From Histidinibacterium lentulum (GTDB lineage Bacteria > Pseudomonadota > Alphaproteobacteria > Rhodobacterales > Rhodobacteraceae): a stretch of 64,000 bases of DNA. The DNA lies in assembly GCF_003789055.1 (NCBI RefSeq), contig NZ_ML119084.1, positions 1 through 64,000 on the forward strand, read 5' to 3'. Of this stretch, positions 41,578 to 53,516 are shown piece by piece. Both the position numbers and the translations under genes were made by a program. The notes below the pieces were generated by a model, which saw nothing but the letters and a program-made list of their open reading frames with translations, was not told the origin of the DNA and made no database searches. Position 1 is the first letter of the stretch. Each line of letters begins with the position of its first letter.

Positions 41578-43242
41578 ATGCTGAACATCTCGCTCGGGCG
41601 GCGGGTCATGATCTGGCTGGTGGTGGCCGCGGGGCTGCTGCTGGCGATGCCGAACCTGTTCTACGACCGGGTGGAGCGGTCGAACGACGCCGAGGCACTG
41701 CTGGAGCAGGGGATCGGCGGCCCGGAGGTCGAGGCGGAGGCGGCGCTCTGGCCGTCCTTCCTGCCCGACGGGCTGGTGAACCTCGGGCTCGACCTCCGGG
41801 GCGGCGCGCATCTCCTTGCGGAAGTGCAGGTGGAGGATGTCTACGAAAGCCGGATGACCTCGTTCTGGCCCGAGGTGCGGGACGCGCTGGCCGCCGAGCG
41901 GGAGACGGTGGGCTTCGTCACCCGGGAAGACAGCGCGCCCGACGTGCTGCGGGTGCGGATCTCCAACGCCGAGGCAATGCCGCGGGCGCTCGAGATCGTG
42001 CGCGACCTCGCGCGACCGGTGGTGACGCTGACCGGCGCGGGCGCGAGCGACATCGTGGTGGCCGCCGAGGGACCCGAGCTGGTGATCCAGCTCAGCGAGG
42101 CCGAGCGGGAGGCCACGGACGACCGCACGGTGCAGCAGGCCCTCGAGATCATCCGCCGCCGGATCGACGAGGTGGGCACGCGGGAGCCCGCGATCCAGCG
42201 GCAGGGGGCGGATCGCATCCTGATCCAGGTGCCGGGCGTGGGCTCGGCGCAGGAGCTCAAGGACATCATCGGCACCACGGCGCAGCTCACCTTCCGGCCG
42301 GTGATCCAGCCCTTTGCCGATGCCGACACCGTGGCCGGCTCCGACGAGGAGCTGCTGCCGTTCCCGAGCCAGGGCGAGGGGGCCTTTGCCCTCGTGGAGC
42401 GGGCGCCGGTGGTGACGGGCGAGGAGCTTGTGGACGCCCAGCCCGGCTTCGACCAGAACAACCGGCCCGCGGTGACCTTCCGGTTCAACCCCTCGGGGGC
42501 GCGGAAGTTCGGCGATTACACGGCGGCCAACGTGGGCGCGCCCTTCGCCATCGTGCTTGACGACGAGGTGATCAGCGCGCCCAGGATCAACGAGGCGATC
42601 CGGGGCGGCTCGGGCATCATCACGGGCGACTTCACGGTGGAGGAGTCGACCGAGCTCGCGGTTCTTCTGCGCGCGGGCGCCCTGCCGGCGGAGCTGACCT
42701 TCCTCGAGGAGCGCACGATCGGGCCGGAGCTGGGGCAGGACAGCATCGACGCGGGCACCATCGCCTGCATCGTGGCCTTCGCCGCGGTCATGGTGTTCAT
42801 GGTCCTGAGCTACGGTATCTTCGGGGTGTTCGCCGACATCGCGCTGATGATCAACGTGGCGCTGCTCTTCGGCCTTCTGAGCCTGATCGGCGGCACGCTG
42901 ACGCTGCCGGGCATCGCGGGAATCGTGCTCACCATCGGCATGGCGGTGGATGCCAACGTGCTGGTCTTCGAGCGGATCCGCGAGGAGCTGAAGACCGCCA
43001 AGGGCCCGGCCCGCGCCATCAGCCTCGGCTACGAGAAGGCCCTGTCGGCCATCGTCGACGCCAACATCACCACCTTCATGACGGCGGTGATCCTCTTTGC
43101 CATGGGATCGGGGCCGGTGCGCGGCTTCGCCATCACGCTGGGGATCGGCATCCTGACCTCGGTCTTTACCGCGCTCTTCGTCACGCGCGTGATGATCGCG
43201 ACCTGGTTCGACGCCCGCCGCCCGAAAACGATCGAGGTCTGA
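41578..43242 (+). CDS. secD: Protein translocase subunit SecD
   Basis: A 554-residue RND-type membrane protein that uses the proton gradient to help pull exported proteins out of the Sec channel. An N-terminal helix (MIWLVVAAGLLLAMPNLFY) is followed by the P1 domain with GLDLRGGAHLL and a head segment NPSGARKFGDYT. Five C-terminal helices follow, including GIVLTIGMAVDANVLVFERI, the SecD TM4 motif with the conserved Asp, and ALFVTRVMIATWF at the end. It pairs with SecF, encoded one base downstream. Confidence 0.96.
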   Translation: MLNISLGRRVMIWLVVAAGLLLAMPNLFYDRVERSNDAEALLEQGIGGPEVEAEAALWPSFLPDGLVNLGLDLRGGAHLLAEVQVEDVYESRMTSFWPEVRDALAAERETVGFVTREDSAPDVLRVRISNAEAMPRALEIVRDLARPVVTLTGAGASDIVVAAEGPELVIQLSEAEREATDDRTVQQALEIIRRRIDEVGTREPAIQRQGADRILIQVPGVGSAQELKDIIGTTAQLTFRPVIQPFADADTVAGSDEELLPFPSQGEGAFALVERAPVVTGEELVDAQPGFDQNNRPAVTFRFNPSGARKFGDYTAANVGAPFAIVLDDEVISAPRINEAIRGGSGIITGDFTVEESTELAVLLRAGALPAELTFLEERTIGPELGQDSIDAGTIACIVAFAAVMVFMVLSYGIFGVFADIALMINVALLFGLLSLIGGTLTLPGIAGIVLTIGMAVDANVLVFERIREELKTAKGPARAISLGYEKALSAIVDANITTFMTAVILFAMGSGPVRGFAITLGIGILTSVFTALFVTRVMIATWFDARRPKTIEV

Positions 43243-43243
43243 G

Positions 43244-44224
43244 ATGCGCCTGAAACTCGTTCCCCAGACCACGAACTGGGACTTCTTCAGCCGCCCGAAG
43301 CTGTGGCTGGGCATCTCCGCCCTGCTGATCGTGGTGGCGCTGCTGTCGTTCGGGACGCGGGGGCTCAACTACGGCATCGATTTCGCGGGCGGCACCACGA
43401 TCCGCACCGAGAGCGCCCAGCCGGTGGACGTGGGCGCCTATCGCGCGGCCATCGCACCGCTCGATCTGGGGGATGTCACGATCACCGAGGTGTTCGACCC
43501 CACCTTCGGACCGGACCGGAACGTGGCCATGGTGGCGATCCAGGTGCAGGACGGGCAGGAATCGGTCTCGGGCGAGACCATCGTCGCGGTGCAGGAGGCC
43601 CTGCGCGGCGTGGCGCCGGACATCACCTTTCCGTCCGTCGAATCGGTCGGGCCGACCGTCTCGGGCGAGCTGATCGTGACCGCGATCATCGCGGTGATGC
43701 TCGCCATCGGCGCGGTGCTGATCTACATCTGGCTCCGGTTCGAATGGCAGTTCGCCGTGGGGGCCGTGGTGGCGCTGGTGCATGACGTGGTGCTGACGCT
43801 CGGGATCTTCTCCGAGTTCGGCATCCGGTTCGACCTGGCGATCATCGCCGCCCTCCTGACGATCGTGGGCTATTCGCTGAACGACACGGTGGTGGTCTTC
43901 GACCGGGTCCGCGAGAACCTGCGGCGCTACAAGAGCCGGCCGCTGCGGGACGTGCTGAACCTGTCGATCAACGAGACGCTGAGCCGGACCTTCATGACCT
44001 CCTTCACCACGCTGCTGGCGCTGATCGCCCTCTTCGTGCTGGGGGGCGACGTGATCCGGGGCTTCGTCTTCGCGATGATCTGGGGCGTGATCGTCGGCAC
44101 CTATTCCTCGATCTTCGTGGCCTCGGCGACGCTGCTGGTGCTGGGCGTGAAGCGCGACTGGTCGAAGCCCGAGGACGATGCGGGCGGGCCGTCGGGGACG
44201 CAGTTCTCCACCGGCGGGAGCTGA
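43244..44224 (+). CDS. secF: Protein translocase subunit SecF
   Basis: A 326-residue partner of SecD. It has the SecF opening YGIDFAGGTTIRTES, six membrane helices, the TM4 motif LLTIVGYSLNDTVVVFDRVR with the conserved Asp, and an end rich in charged residues (VKRDWSKPEDDAGG). The one-base gap to secD implies translational coupling and equal amounts. Two perfect hairpins follow within 90 bp. Confidence 0.95.
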   Translation: MRLKLVPQTTNWDFFSRPKLWLGISALLIVVALLSFGTRGLNYGIDFAGGTTIRTESAQPVDVGAYRAAIAPLDLGDVTITEVFDPTFGPDRNVAMVAIQVQDGQESVSGETIVAVQEALRGVAPDITFPSVESVGPTVSGELIVTAIIAVMLAIGAVLIYIWLRFEWQFAVGAVVALVHDVVLTLGIFSEFGIRFDLAIIAALLTIVGYSLNDTVVVFDRVRENLRRYKSRPLRDVLNLSINETLSRTFMTSFTTLLALIALFVLGGDVIRGFVFAMIWGVIVGTYSSIFVASATLLVLGVKRDWSKPEDDAGGPSGTQFSTGGS

Positions 44225-44253
44225 GCGGCGGCGGGACCGCCCGGTGGCGCCGG

Positions 44254-44283
44254 GCGCCACGATCTTCTAGAAGATCGTGGCGC
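44254..44283. repeat. 30-bp perfect palindrome between secF and the Mth938-domain gene
   Basis: A perfect palindrome with 15-base arms centred on TCTAGA; the core reads CGATCTTCTAGAAGATCG. Transcribed, it would form a near loop-free hairpin. It is directly next to a second, unrelated hairpin. No T-run follows, so a simple intrinsic terminator is unlikely; transcript stabilisation or a repeated extragenic palindrome are options. Confidence 0.8.
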
Positions 44284-44284
44284 G

Positions 44285-44310
44285 CCCCGATTGTTCCAGA
44301 ACAATCGGGG
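44285..44310. repeat. 26-bp hairpin adjacent to the 30-bp palindrome
   Basis: Twelve-base arms CCCCGATTGTTC and GAACAATCGGGG with a two-base loop. Only one base separates it from the preceding palindrome, and it ends 20 bp before the next gene's ATG. The two together resemble a paired extragenic palindromic element. Confidence 0.8.
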
Positions 44311-44329
44311 CCTGACAAAGGAAATTGCG

Positions 44330-44683
44330 ATGCGTCTCAACGAGATCCGGTTCACCGACGCCCTGCCCATCGACGGTTACGGCGCGGGCTTCTTCCGCAT
44401 CGGCGGGGAGGCCGTCGACGCGCCGCTGATCGTCTCGCACCGGGGCGTGGAGGCCTGGGGCGGTTATGACGACGGGGAGGCCCTGCTGGCGCTGGCGGAG
44501 GGCATCGACGTGCTGCTCGTGGGCACCGGTCCCGAGATTGCCCGTCTGCCGGCCGGTCTGCGCGACCGGCTCGAGGCGGCGGGCGTCGGCGTCGAGACCA
44601 TGGCCAGCGCCCAGGCCGCGCGGAGTTTCAACATCCTTCTGGCCGAGGGGCGCCGGGTGGCGGTGGCGCTGTTGCCCGTGTGA
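44330..44683 (+). CDS. Mth938-like domain-containing protein
   Basis: A 117-residue single-domain protein. [20 protein letters not shown] and [20 protein letters not shown], followed by [17 protein letters not shown], match the Mth938-like fold (DUF498, related to NDUFAF3). It is cytoplasmic, with no catalytic residues I can name. AAGGAAA precedes the ATG. It lies between secF and ccmA, an arrangement frequent in Rhodobacteraceae. Function unknown. Confidence 0.85.
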   Translation: MRLNEIRFTDALPIDGYGAGFFRIGGEAVDAPLIVSHRGVEAWGGYDDGEALLALAEGIDVLLVGTGPEIARLPAGLRDRLEAAGVGVETMASAQAARSFNILLAEGRRVAVALLPV

Positions 44684-44825
44684 GCGGGCCGCGCGTGCGG
44701 GGGGCGGCGTCGGAGGGGGCTCCGCCCCCGCTCGGCGGTGCCGAGCTCCCCCGGGATATTTCCGGCCAGAAATGCCGGGGCGGGGCGCGGGGGGCGAGGC
44801 TGTGCGCCCAGTGGAGGGCACGCGG

Positions 44826-45440
44826 GTGCTGAGGGTCAGGGATCTGGCGGTGGCCCGGGGCGGAGTTCCCGTGCTCGAGCGCGTATCGTTCGAGGTGGCG
44901 GCGGGGGAGGCGCTGGTTCTGCGCGGGCCGAACGGGATCGGGAAGACCACGCTTCTGCGCTGTATCGCGGGGCTGCAGCCGGCGGTGTCGGGCCGGATCG
45001 AGATGGCCGAGGGCATCGCCGCCTATGCCAGCCATGCCGACGGGATCAAGGCGCAGCTGACCGTGGCGGAAAACCTGGCCTTCTGGGCGGAGGTGCACGG
45101 GCAGGCGCGAGGCGAGGAGGTGTTCGCGGCCTTCGACCTCGAGGACCTGCGGGACCGGCCGGCGGGGACGCTCTCGGCGGGACAGAAGCGGCGCACCGGG
45201 CTGGCGCGGCTCGCGGTCACCGGCAAGGCGCTCCTGCTGCTCGACGAACCGACCGTGTCGCTCGACCGGGTGTCGGTGGGGCTTTTCGCCGCCTTCCTGA
45301 GGGACCGGCATCTGGCGCGGGGCGGGGCGGCGGTGATCGCCACGCATATCGATCTGGGCCTCGATGCCCCGGAGCTCGATCTGGCGCCCTTCGCCGCCGC
45401 GGCGGATGCGGGTGGCGGCTCGGACGAGGCCTTTCTGTGA
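44826..45440 (+). CDS. ccmA: Heme exporter ATP-binding protein CcmA
   Basis: A 204-residue ABC ATPase: Walker [13 protein letters not shown], signature LSAGQKRR (the Ccm-type variant), Walker [13 protein letters not shown], and the switch His in IATHIDL. With CcmB it drives release of heme from CcmC-CcmE in cytochrome c maturation system I. I start at the GTG with GGAGGG seven bases ahead, giving [13 protein letters not shown], the usual opening; upstream in-frame starts exist. Its stop overlaps the ccmB GTG. Confidence 0.9.
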   Translation: MLRVRDLAVARGGVPVLERVSFEVAAGEALVLRGPNGIGKTTLLRCIAGLQPAVSGRIEMAEGIAAYASHADGIKAQLTVAENLAFWAEVHGQARGEEVFAAFDLEDLRDRPAGTLSAGQKRRTGLARLAVTGKALLLLDEPTVSLDRVSVGLFAAFLRDRHLARGGAAVIATHIDLGLDAPELDLAPFAAAADAGGGSDEAFL

Positions 45441-46093
45441 AGGCGCTTCTGCTGAGGGACATCCGGCTGGCGGTGAGGGCGGGGGGCGGTTTCGGTCTGG
45501 GCCTGGCGTTCTTCCTGATCGTGGTGGTGCTGGTGCCCTTCGGGGTGGGCCCCGAGGCGGCGGTGCTGACGCGGATCGCGCCGGGGATCCTGTGGGTCGC
45601 GGCGCTCCTGGCGGCGCTCCTGTCGCTCGACCGGATCTTCGCGCTCGACTGGGAGGACGGGGCGCTGCCGCTGCTGGCGACCTCGCCCCTGCCGCTGGAG
45701 GCGCTCGCGCTGGTCAAGGCCGTCGCGCACTGGATCACCACGGGGCTGCCGCTGACGCTGGCCGCGCCCGCTCTGGGCTTTCTGCTGAACCTCGAGCCCG
45801 GGGCCTATGGCTGGCTTCTGGCCTCGCTGGCACTGGGCACGCCCGCGCTGAGCATGATCGGCACCTTCGGCGCCGCGCTGACCGTGGGGCTGAAGCGGGG
45901 CGGGCTCCTGCTGTCGCTTCTGGTGCTGCCGCTCTACGTGCCGACGCTGATCTTCGGGGCGGAGGCGGTGCGGCGGGGCGCCGAGGGGCTGGAGGCCGGG
46001 GTGCCGCTGATGCTGATGGCGGGGATCACCTTCGGCGCGCTCGCCCTGCTGCCTTTCGCCGCGGCTGCGGCCTTGCGCGTCAATCTGCGGTGA
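45437..46093 (+). CDS. ccmB: Heme exporter membrane protein CcmB
   Basis: A 218-residue protein with six membrane helices, the membrane partner of Ccm[22 protein letters not shown] at the N-terminus and [20 protein letters not shown] are family signatures. The start is the GTG in a GTGA overlap with ccmA. Together they form the ABC unit of cytochrome c maturation. Confidence 0.92.
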   Translation: MKALLLRDIRLAVRAGGGFGLGLAFFLIVVVLVPFGVGPEAAVLTRIAPGILWVAALLAALLSLDRIFALDWEDGALPLLATSPLPLEALALVKAVAHWITTGLPLTLAAPALGFLLNLEPGAYGWLLASLALGTPALSMIGTFGAALTVGLKRGGLLLSLLVLPLYVPTLIFGAEAVRRGAEGLEAGVPLMLMAGITFGALALLPFAAAAALRVNLR

Positions 46094-46125
46094 GGCCCAT
46101 TGAGCGGGGCGCAAGGGGAGGCTAA

Positions 46126-46884
46126 GTGCGAGCCATGTCGATCTGGGAATATGCCAACCCCAAGCGGTTCATCGCGACTACCTCGCCCCTGATCCCCTGG
46201 GTGCTGGGGCTTTCCCTCGCGTTGATCGGCACGGCGCTCGTCTGGGGGTTCTTCTTCACCCCGGACGATTTCCGGCAGGGCTCCACCGTCAAGATCATCT
46301 ACCTGCACGTTCCGTCGGCGATGATGGCGATCAATGCCTGGATCATGATGCTGGTGGCCTCGCTGATCTGGCTCGTGCGGCGGCATCACGTCTCGGCGCT
46401 CGCGGCGCGGGCGGCCGCGCCGGTGGGGATCGTCATGACGCTGATCGCGCTCTTCACCGGGGCGGTCTGGGGGCAGCCCATGTGGGGGACCTGGTGGGTC
46501 TGGGATCCGCGGCTGACCTCGTTCCTGATCCTGTTCCTGTTCTATCTCGGCTATGTCGCGCTCTGGGAGGCGATCGAGGACCCGGACACGGCGGCGGACC
46601 TGACGAGCGTCCTGTGCATCGTGGGATCGGTCTTTGCCGTCCTGTCGCGCTACGCGGTGCTCTTCTGGAACCAGGGGCTGCACCAGGGGGCGACGTTCTC
46701 GCTCGATGCCGAGACCAACATCGACCCGGTCTTCTGGTGGCCTGCGGTGATCTCCATGGCGGGCTTCGTGGGGCTCTTCGTCGCGCTGGTGCTGGTGCGC
46801 ACGCAGACGGAGATCCGGGCGCGGCGGATGAAGGCGCTTCTGGCGCGGGCGCGGCGCGCGGGCGCGGGCGAGGCCCGGGCATGA
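46126..46884 (+). CDS. ccmC: Heme exporter membrane protein CcmC
   Basis: A 252-residue protein with six membrane helices and the periplasmic heme-handling WWD motif WGTWWVWDPRLTS. It delivers heme to CcmE for attachment to apocytochromes. A GTG has GGGGAGG four bases ahead, and I use it; an ATG nine bases later gives MSIWEYANPKRF, the usual N-terminus, and is an equally good choice. Its stop overlaps the ccmD ATG. Confidence 0.93.
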   Translation: MRAMSIWEYANPKRFIATTSPLIPWVLGLSLALIGTALVWGFFFTPDDFRQGSTVKIIYLHVPSAMMAINAWIMMLVASLIWLVRRHHVSALAARAAAPVGIVMTLIALFTGAVWGQPMWGTWWVWDPRLTSFLILFLFYLGYVALWEAIEDPDTAADLTSVLCIVGSVFAVLSRYAVLFWNQGLHQGATFSLDAETNIDPVFWWPAVISMAGFVGLFVALVLVRTQTEIRARRMKALLARARRAGAGEARA

Positions 46885-47030
46885 TGCCGGACCTGGGCGC
46901 CTATGCTGTGGAGGTCGTGTCGGCCTATGCGGTCTCGCTCCTGCTGCTGGGCGGGCTCGTGGCGCTGTCGCTGGCGCGGTGGCGGAAGGTGAAGCGGCAG
47001 CTCGAGGAAGTGGAACGGCGCGATGGCTAG
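46881..47030 (+). CDS. ccmD: Heme exporter protein CcmD
   Basis: A 49-residue one-helix protein: VVSAYAVSLLLLGGLVALSL, then a basic tail RWRKVKRQLEEVERRDG, as expected for CcmD. It stabilises the CcmC-CcmE complex. It starts in an ATGA overlap with ccmC and overlaps ccmG by eight bases, so the cluster is tightly coupled. Confidence 0.9.
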   Translation: MMPDLGAYAVEVVSAYAVSLLLLGGLVALSLARWRKVKRQLEEVERRDG

Positions 47031-47589
47031 GGTATCTCCCCTGATGATCCTGCCCCCGGTGCTGTTCGCGGCGCTGGCGGGACTGTTCGCGGCGGGCATG
47101 TTCCGGGACAATCCCGACGAGCTGCGCTCGGCCTTCATCGGGCGGCAGGCGCCGGAGGTGACGCCGGAGGCCCTGCCGGGCCATGCGGCGCTCGACCCTG
47201 CGCTCTTCACGAACGGCGAGGTGACGCTGGTCAACTTCTGGGCCTCCTGGTGTCCGCCGTGCCGGGCGGAGCATCCGACGCTGCATGCGCTGAACGAGGC
47301 GGGGATCGACATCGTGGGGGTCAATTTCCGCGACCAGGCGGACAATGCGATCACCTACCTGACCGATGACGGCAACCCGTTCGTCGCCGTCCCTTTCGAT
47401 CCGAGGGGCCGGTCGGCGGTGGACTGGGGAGTCTCGGCGCCGCCGGAGACCTTCATTGTCGACGGCGACGGGACGGTGCTGTTCCGCTTCGCCGGGCCGC
47501 TCGTCGGGTCGGATTACGAGCAGCGGTTCCTGCCGGAGCTGGAGGCGGCGCTGGGCGGGCCGGTTCCGCAGCCGGCCGGGGGAAGCTGA
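47023..47589 (+). CDS. ccmG: Thiol:disulfide interchange protein CcmG/DsbE
   Basis: A 188-residue periplasmic thioredoxin-like protein with an N-terminal anchor (LMILPPVLFAALAGLFAAGM) and WASWCPPCRAEHP, the redox-active CxxC pair. GVSAPPETFIVDGDG contains the cis-Pro loop with the acidic insertion typical of CcmG. It reduces apocytochrome cysteines before heme attachment. ccmE, ccmF and ccmH are not in this cluster and must lie elsewhere. Confidence 0.93.
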   Translation: MARVSPLMILPPVLFAALAGLFAAGMFRDNPDELRSAFIGRQAPEVTPEALPGHAALDPALFTNGEVTLVNFWASWCPPCRAEHPTLHALNEAGIDIVGVNFRDQADNAITYLTDDGNPFVAVPFDPRGRSAVDWGVSAPPETFIVDGDGTVLFRFAGPLVGSDYEQRFLPELEAALGGPVPQPAGGS

Positions 47590-47671
47590 GGCGACAGGCG
47601 TAGCGCGGATCACGGATTCGTGAGATGATCCTGCGGGGGCGAGGGGAGTCGCCCCGGGTGGGAGAGACATC

Positions 47672-48514
47672 ATGAGACGATCATCTGCAACGGTCGTGGC
47701 CGGTCTGGTCACGGCGACGGCGGCCTTTTGCGAGCCGAGCGTCGAGAGGGGGGAATACCTCGCCGAGGGGCTTGCGGGCTGCGGCAATTGCCATACGCCG
47801 ATCGGACCCGAGGGGCCGGTCATGGAGATGAACCTCGCGGGACGACTCGTGGAGGACATCGAGCCGTTCCGGGCGGTGGCGCCGAACATCACGCCGGGCG
47901 GACGGGTCGCGGGCTGGTCCGACGCCGAGCTGGCGCGGGCCATCCGGGAGGGCATCCGGCCGGACGGCTCGGTCATCGGGCCGCCGATGCCGAGCAGGTT
48001 CTACCGGGGGCTGTCGGACGAGGATCTGGCGTCCATCGTGATGTACCTGCGCACCGTGCCGGCAGTGGCGAACGATCCCGGGGAGAGCGAGTACCGCATT
48101 CCGCTGCCGCCCGCCTGGGGCCCGCCGGTGGAGAGCGTGGCGCAGCCCGACGAAAGCGATCCCGTGGCCTATGGCGAATACCTTGCCGGGCCGGTGGCTC
48201 ATTGCATGGAGTGCCATTCGACGCCGGGGCCCATGGGGGCGATGCTCGACACCCACCTGGGCGCGGGGGGCTGGGAGTTTCACGGGCCATGGGGTGTCTC
48301 GGTCTCGGCGAACCTGACGCCGCATCCGGAGGACGGCATCGTGTCGTGGACGGACGCGGAGCTGGTGCAGATGATCACCCAGGGCGTGCGGCCCGGGGGG
48401 GCGCCGATGTTGCCGCCCATGGGGTACGGGTATTACGCGCGGGCGACGTCAGGGGACCTCGCGGCGATCGTGGCCTACCTGCGGAGCCTGCCGGCGTTGC
48501 CGGATCCGATGTAG
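47672..48514 (+). CDS. Diheme c-type cytochrome
   Basis: A 280-residue secreted cytochrome with a signal peptide (MRRSSATVVAGLVTATAAFC). It contains two CxxCH heme sites, CGNCH (about residue 37) and CMECH (about residue 178), each in a similar domain of roughly 120 residues, so it looks like an internal duplication. DLASIVMYLRTVP and DLAAIVAYLRSLP close each half, as in class I cytochromes of alcohol- and aldehyde-dehydrogenase electron chains. It probably transfers electrons in the periplasm. It follows the ccm genes, which mature such proteins. Confidence 0.9.
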   Translation: MRRSSATVVAGLVTATAAFCEPSVERGEYLAEGLAGCGNCHTPIGPEGPVMEMNLAGRLVEDIEPFRAVAPNITPGGRVAGWSDAELARAIREGIRPDGSVIGPPMPSRFYRGLSDEDLASIVMYLRTVPAVANDPGESEYRIPLPPAWGPPVESVAQPDESDPVAYGEYLAGPVAHCMECHSTPGPMGAMLDTHLGAGGWEFHGPWGVSVSANLTPHPEDGIVSWTDAELVQMITQGVRPGGAPMLPPMGYGYYARATSGDLAAIVAYLRSLPALPDPM

Positions 48515-48585
48515 GGGGCGGCGTTGCAGGCCTGCGCGGTGCCGGGCTGAACCCCGGCCAGCGGCTGTGGGGAACGTGGTATGGG

Positions 48586-48611
48586 GCAGGCCGGGCTGAA
48601 GCCCGGCCTGC
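48586..48611. terminator. Hairpin between the cytochrome and acnA genes (convergent)
   Basis: Twelve-base arms GCAGGCCGGGCT and AGCCCGGCCTGC around two bases lie between two convergent genes, 14 bp before the acnA stop. It has no T-run but is placed where transcription from both sides would end. A weaker related inverted repeat lies just to its left. Confidence 0.5.
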
Positions 48612-48625
48612 GGAGGAGGGCGGTG

Positions 48626-51415
<2,790 letters not shown>

Positions 51416-51490
51416 GGGGGCGTCCTCCGGATGCGCGGATCATGGGTGATTGAGGCCCATGTGCCAAAGGCGGGAGAGTCGTTCAAGTCT

Positions 51491-51502
51491 ATTGTATACG
51501 AT
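51491..51502. promoter_or_regulatory. GntR-type operator candidate between acnA and the DUF1223 gene
   Basis: ATTGTATACGAT is a 12-bp near-palindrome (ATNGTATACNAT form with one mismatch), similar to operators bound by FCD-subfamily GntR regulators. It is 76 bp from the acnA start in the divergent intergenic region. The surrounding sequence is unusually AT-rich. Confidence 0.4.
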
Positions 51503-51670
51503 TGTGCACAGAAGCGGCGAAGTGCCGCGTGGGGCGGGTCGGAGCGTGGCGGATCGGTCGCTGTCACAGAGTCTCCCGCAGGGTTGATTGGCGACGGCTG
51601 TCGGGGCGTATTACCTGCATCGGGCGCCGCGGCGGGCTGATCCGGGCGGGACACAGACGAGGTGATGACG

Positions 51671-52369
51671 ATGGGACGGATGCTGCAAGCCGCACTGGTG
51701 GTCACCACGACCGCGTTCGCCGCTGGCGGAACCGTCGCCCAGGAGTCGCCCGTCGTGGTCGAGCTCTTCACCTCCCAGGGCTGTTCGTCCTGTCCGCCGG
51801 CCGACGAGATCCTGCGGCAGCTGAGCGACCGTGACGACGTCATCGCGCTCGCGCTGCATGTGGATTACTGGGATTACATCGGCTGGTCCGACGTCTTTGC
51901 CGAACCTGCCTTCACCGAGCGACAGAAGGCCTATGCCCGCGCCGCGGGGGAGCGGATGGTCTACACGCCGCAGATGATCGTGGGGGGCAGGGATCATGTG
52001 GTGGGCGCCCGGGCGATGGAGCTTGCGGAGCTCATCGACACCCATTCGGAGACGCCGCAGCCCGTCCGGATCGACCTGACCGTCGAGGGCGACCGGCTGC
52101 GGATCACGGCGCGCGGCGACGGGACGGTAGATCCATGCGTGGTGCAGGTGGTGCGCTACCTGCCCGAGCAGACCGTTGCCATCGAGCGGGGCGAGAATGC
52201 GGGCCACACGCTGACCTATTCGAACATCGTGCGGGACTGGCAGGTCGTGGGCGACTGGGACGGGACGGGCACGTTCGAGGCCGAGGTGCCGCGCGGCGAG
52301 CATGCGCTTGCGGTCATCGTGCAGCGGCAGGGGCACGGCCCGGTGCTGGGAGCCGCCGCGCTGCGCTGA
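51671..52369 (+). CDS. DUF1223 family secreted thioredoxin-like protein
   Basis: A 232-residue secreted protein. The signal peptide is LQAALVVTTTAFAAGGTVA. The mature protein begins VVVELFTSQGCSSCPPADEI, in which the CSSC pair sits at a thioredoxin-like active site, the mark of DUF1223. YTPQMIVGGRDHVVG has a cis-Pro-like loop. I start at the ATG eight bases after GAGG; earlier in-frame starts are closer to the ribosome site than usual. The function of the family is unknown; a redox role is suggested by the motif. Confidence 0.84.
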   Translation: MGRMLQAALVVTTTAFAAGGTVAQESPVVVELFTSQGCSSCPPADEILRQLSDRDDVIALALHVDYWDYIGWSDVFAEPAFTERQKAYARAAGERMVYTPQMIVGGRDHVVGARAMELAELIDTHSETPQPVRIDLTVEGDRLRITARGDGTVDPCVVQVVRYLPEQTVAIERGENAGHTLTYSNIVRDWQVVGDWDGTGTFEAEVPRGEHALAVIVQRQGHGPVLGAAALR

Positions 52370-52506
52370 GGCCGGGGCCCGGTTGGTCTTGAATCAAGCC
52401 GCAGAGAGGTTCTTGGCCAGGTCTCCGGTCGGGGGATGAGCGGTGTCGAGGCCGGGGGTCTCCGGCCTTGGTGCGGGCGGGCATTTCGGGCAGTCCGGTC
52501 AGGGAA

Positions 52507-53415
52507 TTACCGGAGTTGGCGAGCCTGCGCCTTGCGGGGTTTCCAGCGGCGGTGGACCCAGAACCATTGTTCCGGCGTCTCGGCGATGCGGGCTTCGAGG
52601 CGGCGGTGGAGGTCCCTCGTCATCGTGGTCGGGTCGGTGTGGGGGATCTCTGCCTCGAGCACGCAGCGGAAGCCGTGGCCGTCGGGCTTGCGGATGCCGA
52701 ACCAGGGGATCAGGGCGGCGTCGTATTTCAGCGCCAGTTTCGCCGCGGAGGTTGCGGTCAGCGCCGGGCGGCCCATGAAGGGGATGTCCTCGCCCCGGGG
52801 GTCGCGGACGTCGTAGAAGAGGATGCCGAGCCCGCCCTCGCGCAGGTAGCGGGAAAAGCCCACGGTGCCCTCTCGGCCCTGGGGGAAGACCGCGCCGCCG
52901 AGGCTGGCGATGGTGCGGCGGTAGTCGGCGTCGAAGCGCGGGTTGGTGAAGGGGCGGTAGATGCCGCCTATACGGTGGCCCCGTTGCGACAGCAGATGCC
53001 GCGGCGCCTCGTGATTGCCGAAATGGGCGGAGACGAAGAGGACGGGGCGGCCTTGCGCGCTGGCCTCCGCGAGGTCGGCGAGGCCGGGACCCTCGAGCGG
53101 AGTGCCCTCGAGGCTGCGGCCGAACTCGGCGGGGCAGAAGTTTTCCATGACCATGCGGCCCATGGTGTCGAGGGCTTGTGTCGCGAGGGCTCGGCGGTCC
53201 GCCAAGGGCATGTCCGGGTGGACGAGGGCGAGATTCGCCATGATCCGGGCGCGGTATCCGGCGAGGCGTCCGAGGCCATGGGCCATGAGCCAGCCGAAGG
53301 CCGCGACGCGGCGGCGGAAGGGCAAGAGGGAGAAGACCGCCAGCGTGGCGCGGAAGAGCCCGTAGGTGAGCGCGGCGGCGAGGCGGCCGGAGCGGGAGCG
53401 GGGCTTGGCTGGCAT
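52507..53415 (-). CDS. Lysophospholipid/lipid A acyltransferase (LpxL/HtrB family)
   Basis: A 302-residue membrane-associated acyltransferase. LFVSAHFGNHEAPRHLLSQR carries the H-x4-E catalytic motif, and an N-terminal segment anchors it. WFWVHRRWKP at the end is the family's conserved WxxHRRWK signature. It should add a secondary acyl chain to lipid A or to a related lipid on the inner face of the inner membrane. It is monocistronic and about 100 bp downstream of fliG on the same strand. Confidence 0.9.
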   Translation of the reverse strand: MPAKPRSRSGRLAAALTYGLFRATLAVFSLLPFRRRVAAFGWLMAHGLGRLAGYRARIMANLALVHPDMPLADRRALATQALDTMGRMVMENFCPAEFGRSLEGTPLEGPGLADLAEASAQGRPVLFVSAHFGNHEAPRHLLSQRGHRIGGIYRPFTNPRFDADYRRTIASLGGAVFPQGREGTVGFSRYLREGGLGILFYDVRDPRGEDIPFMGRPALTATSAAKLALKYDAALIPWFGIRKPDGHGFRCVLEAEIPHTDPTTMTRDLHRRLEARIAETPEQWFWVHRRWKPRKAQARQLR

Positions 53416-53516
53416 GGCCGATCCCTAGCCGGGGAGGGCGGCCTTGGCCAGTGGGGGGCGGACCAAGGCGCGGGTCTCGGCGGGAGGCGGCCGCCGAGCC
53501 GGTGCGGACCCCGGCG

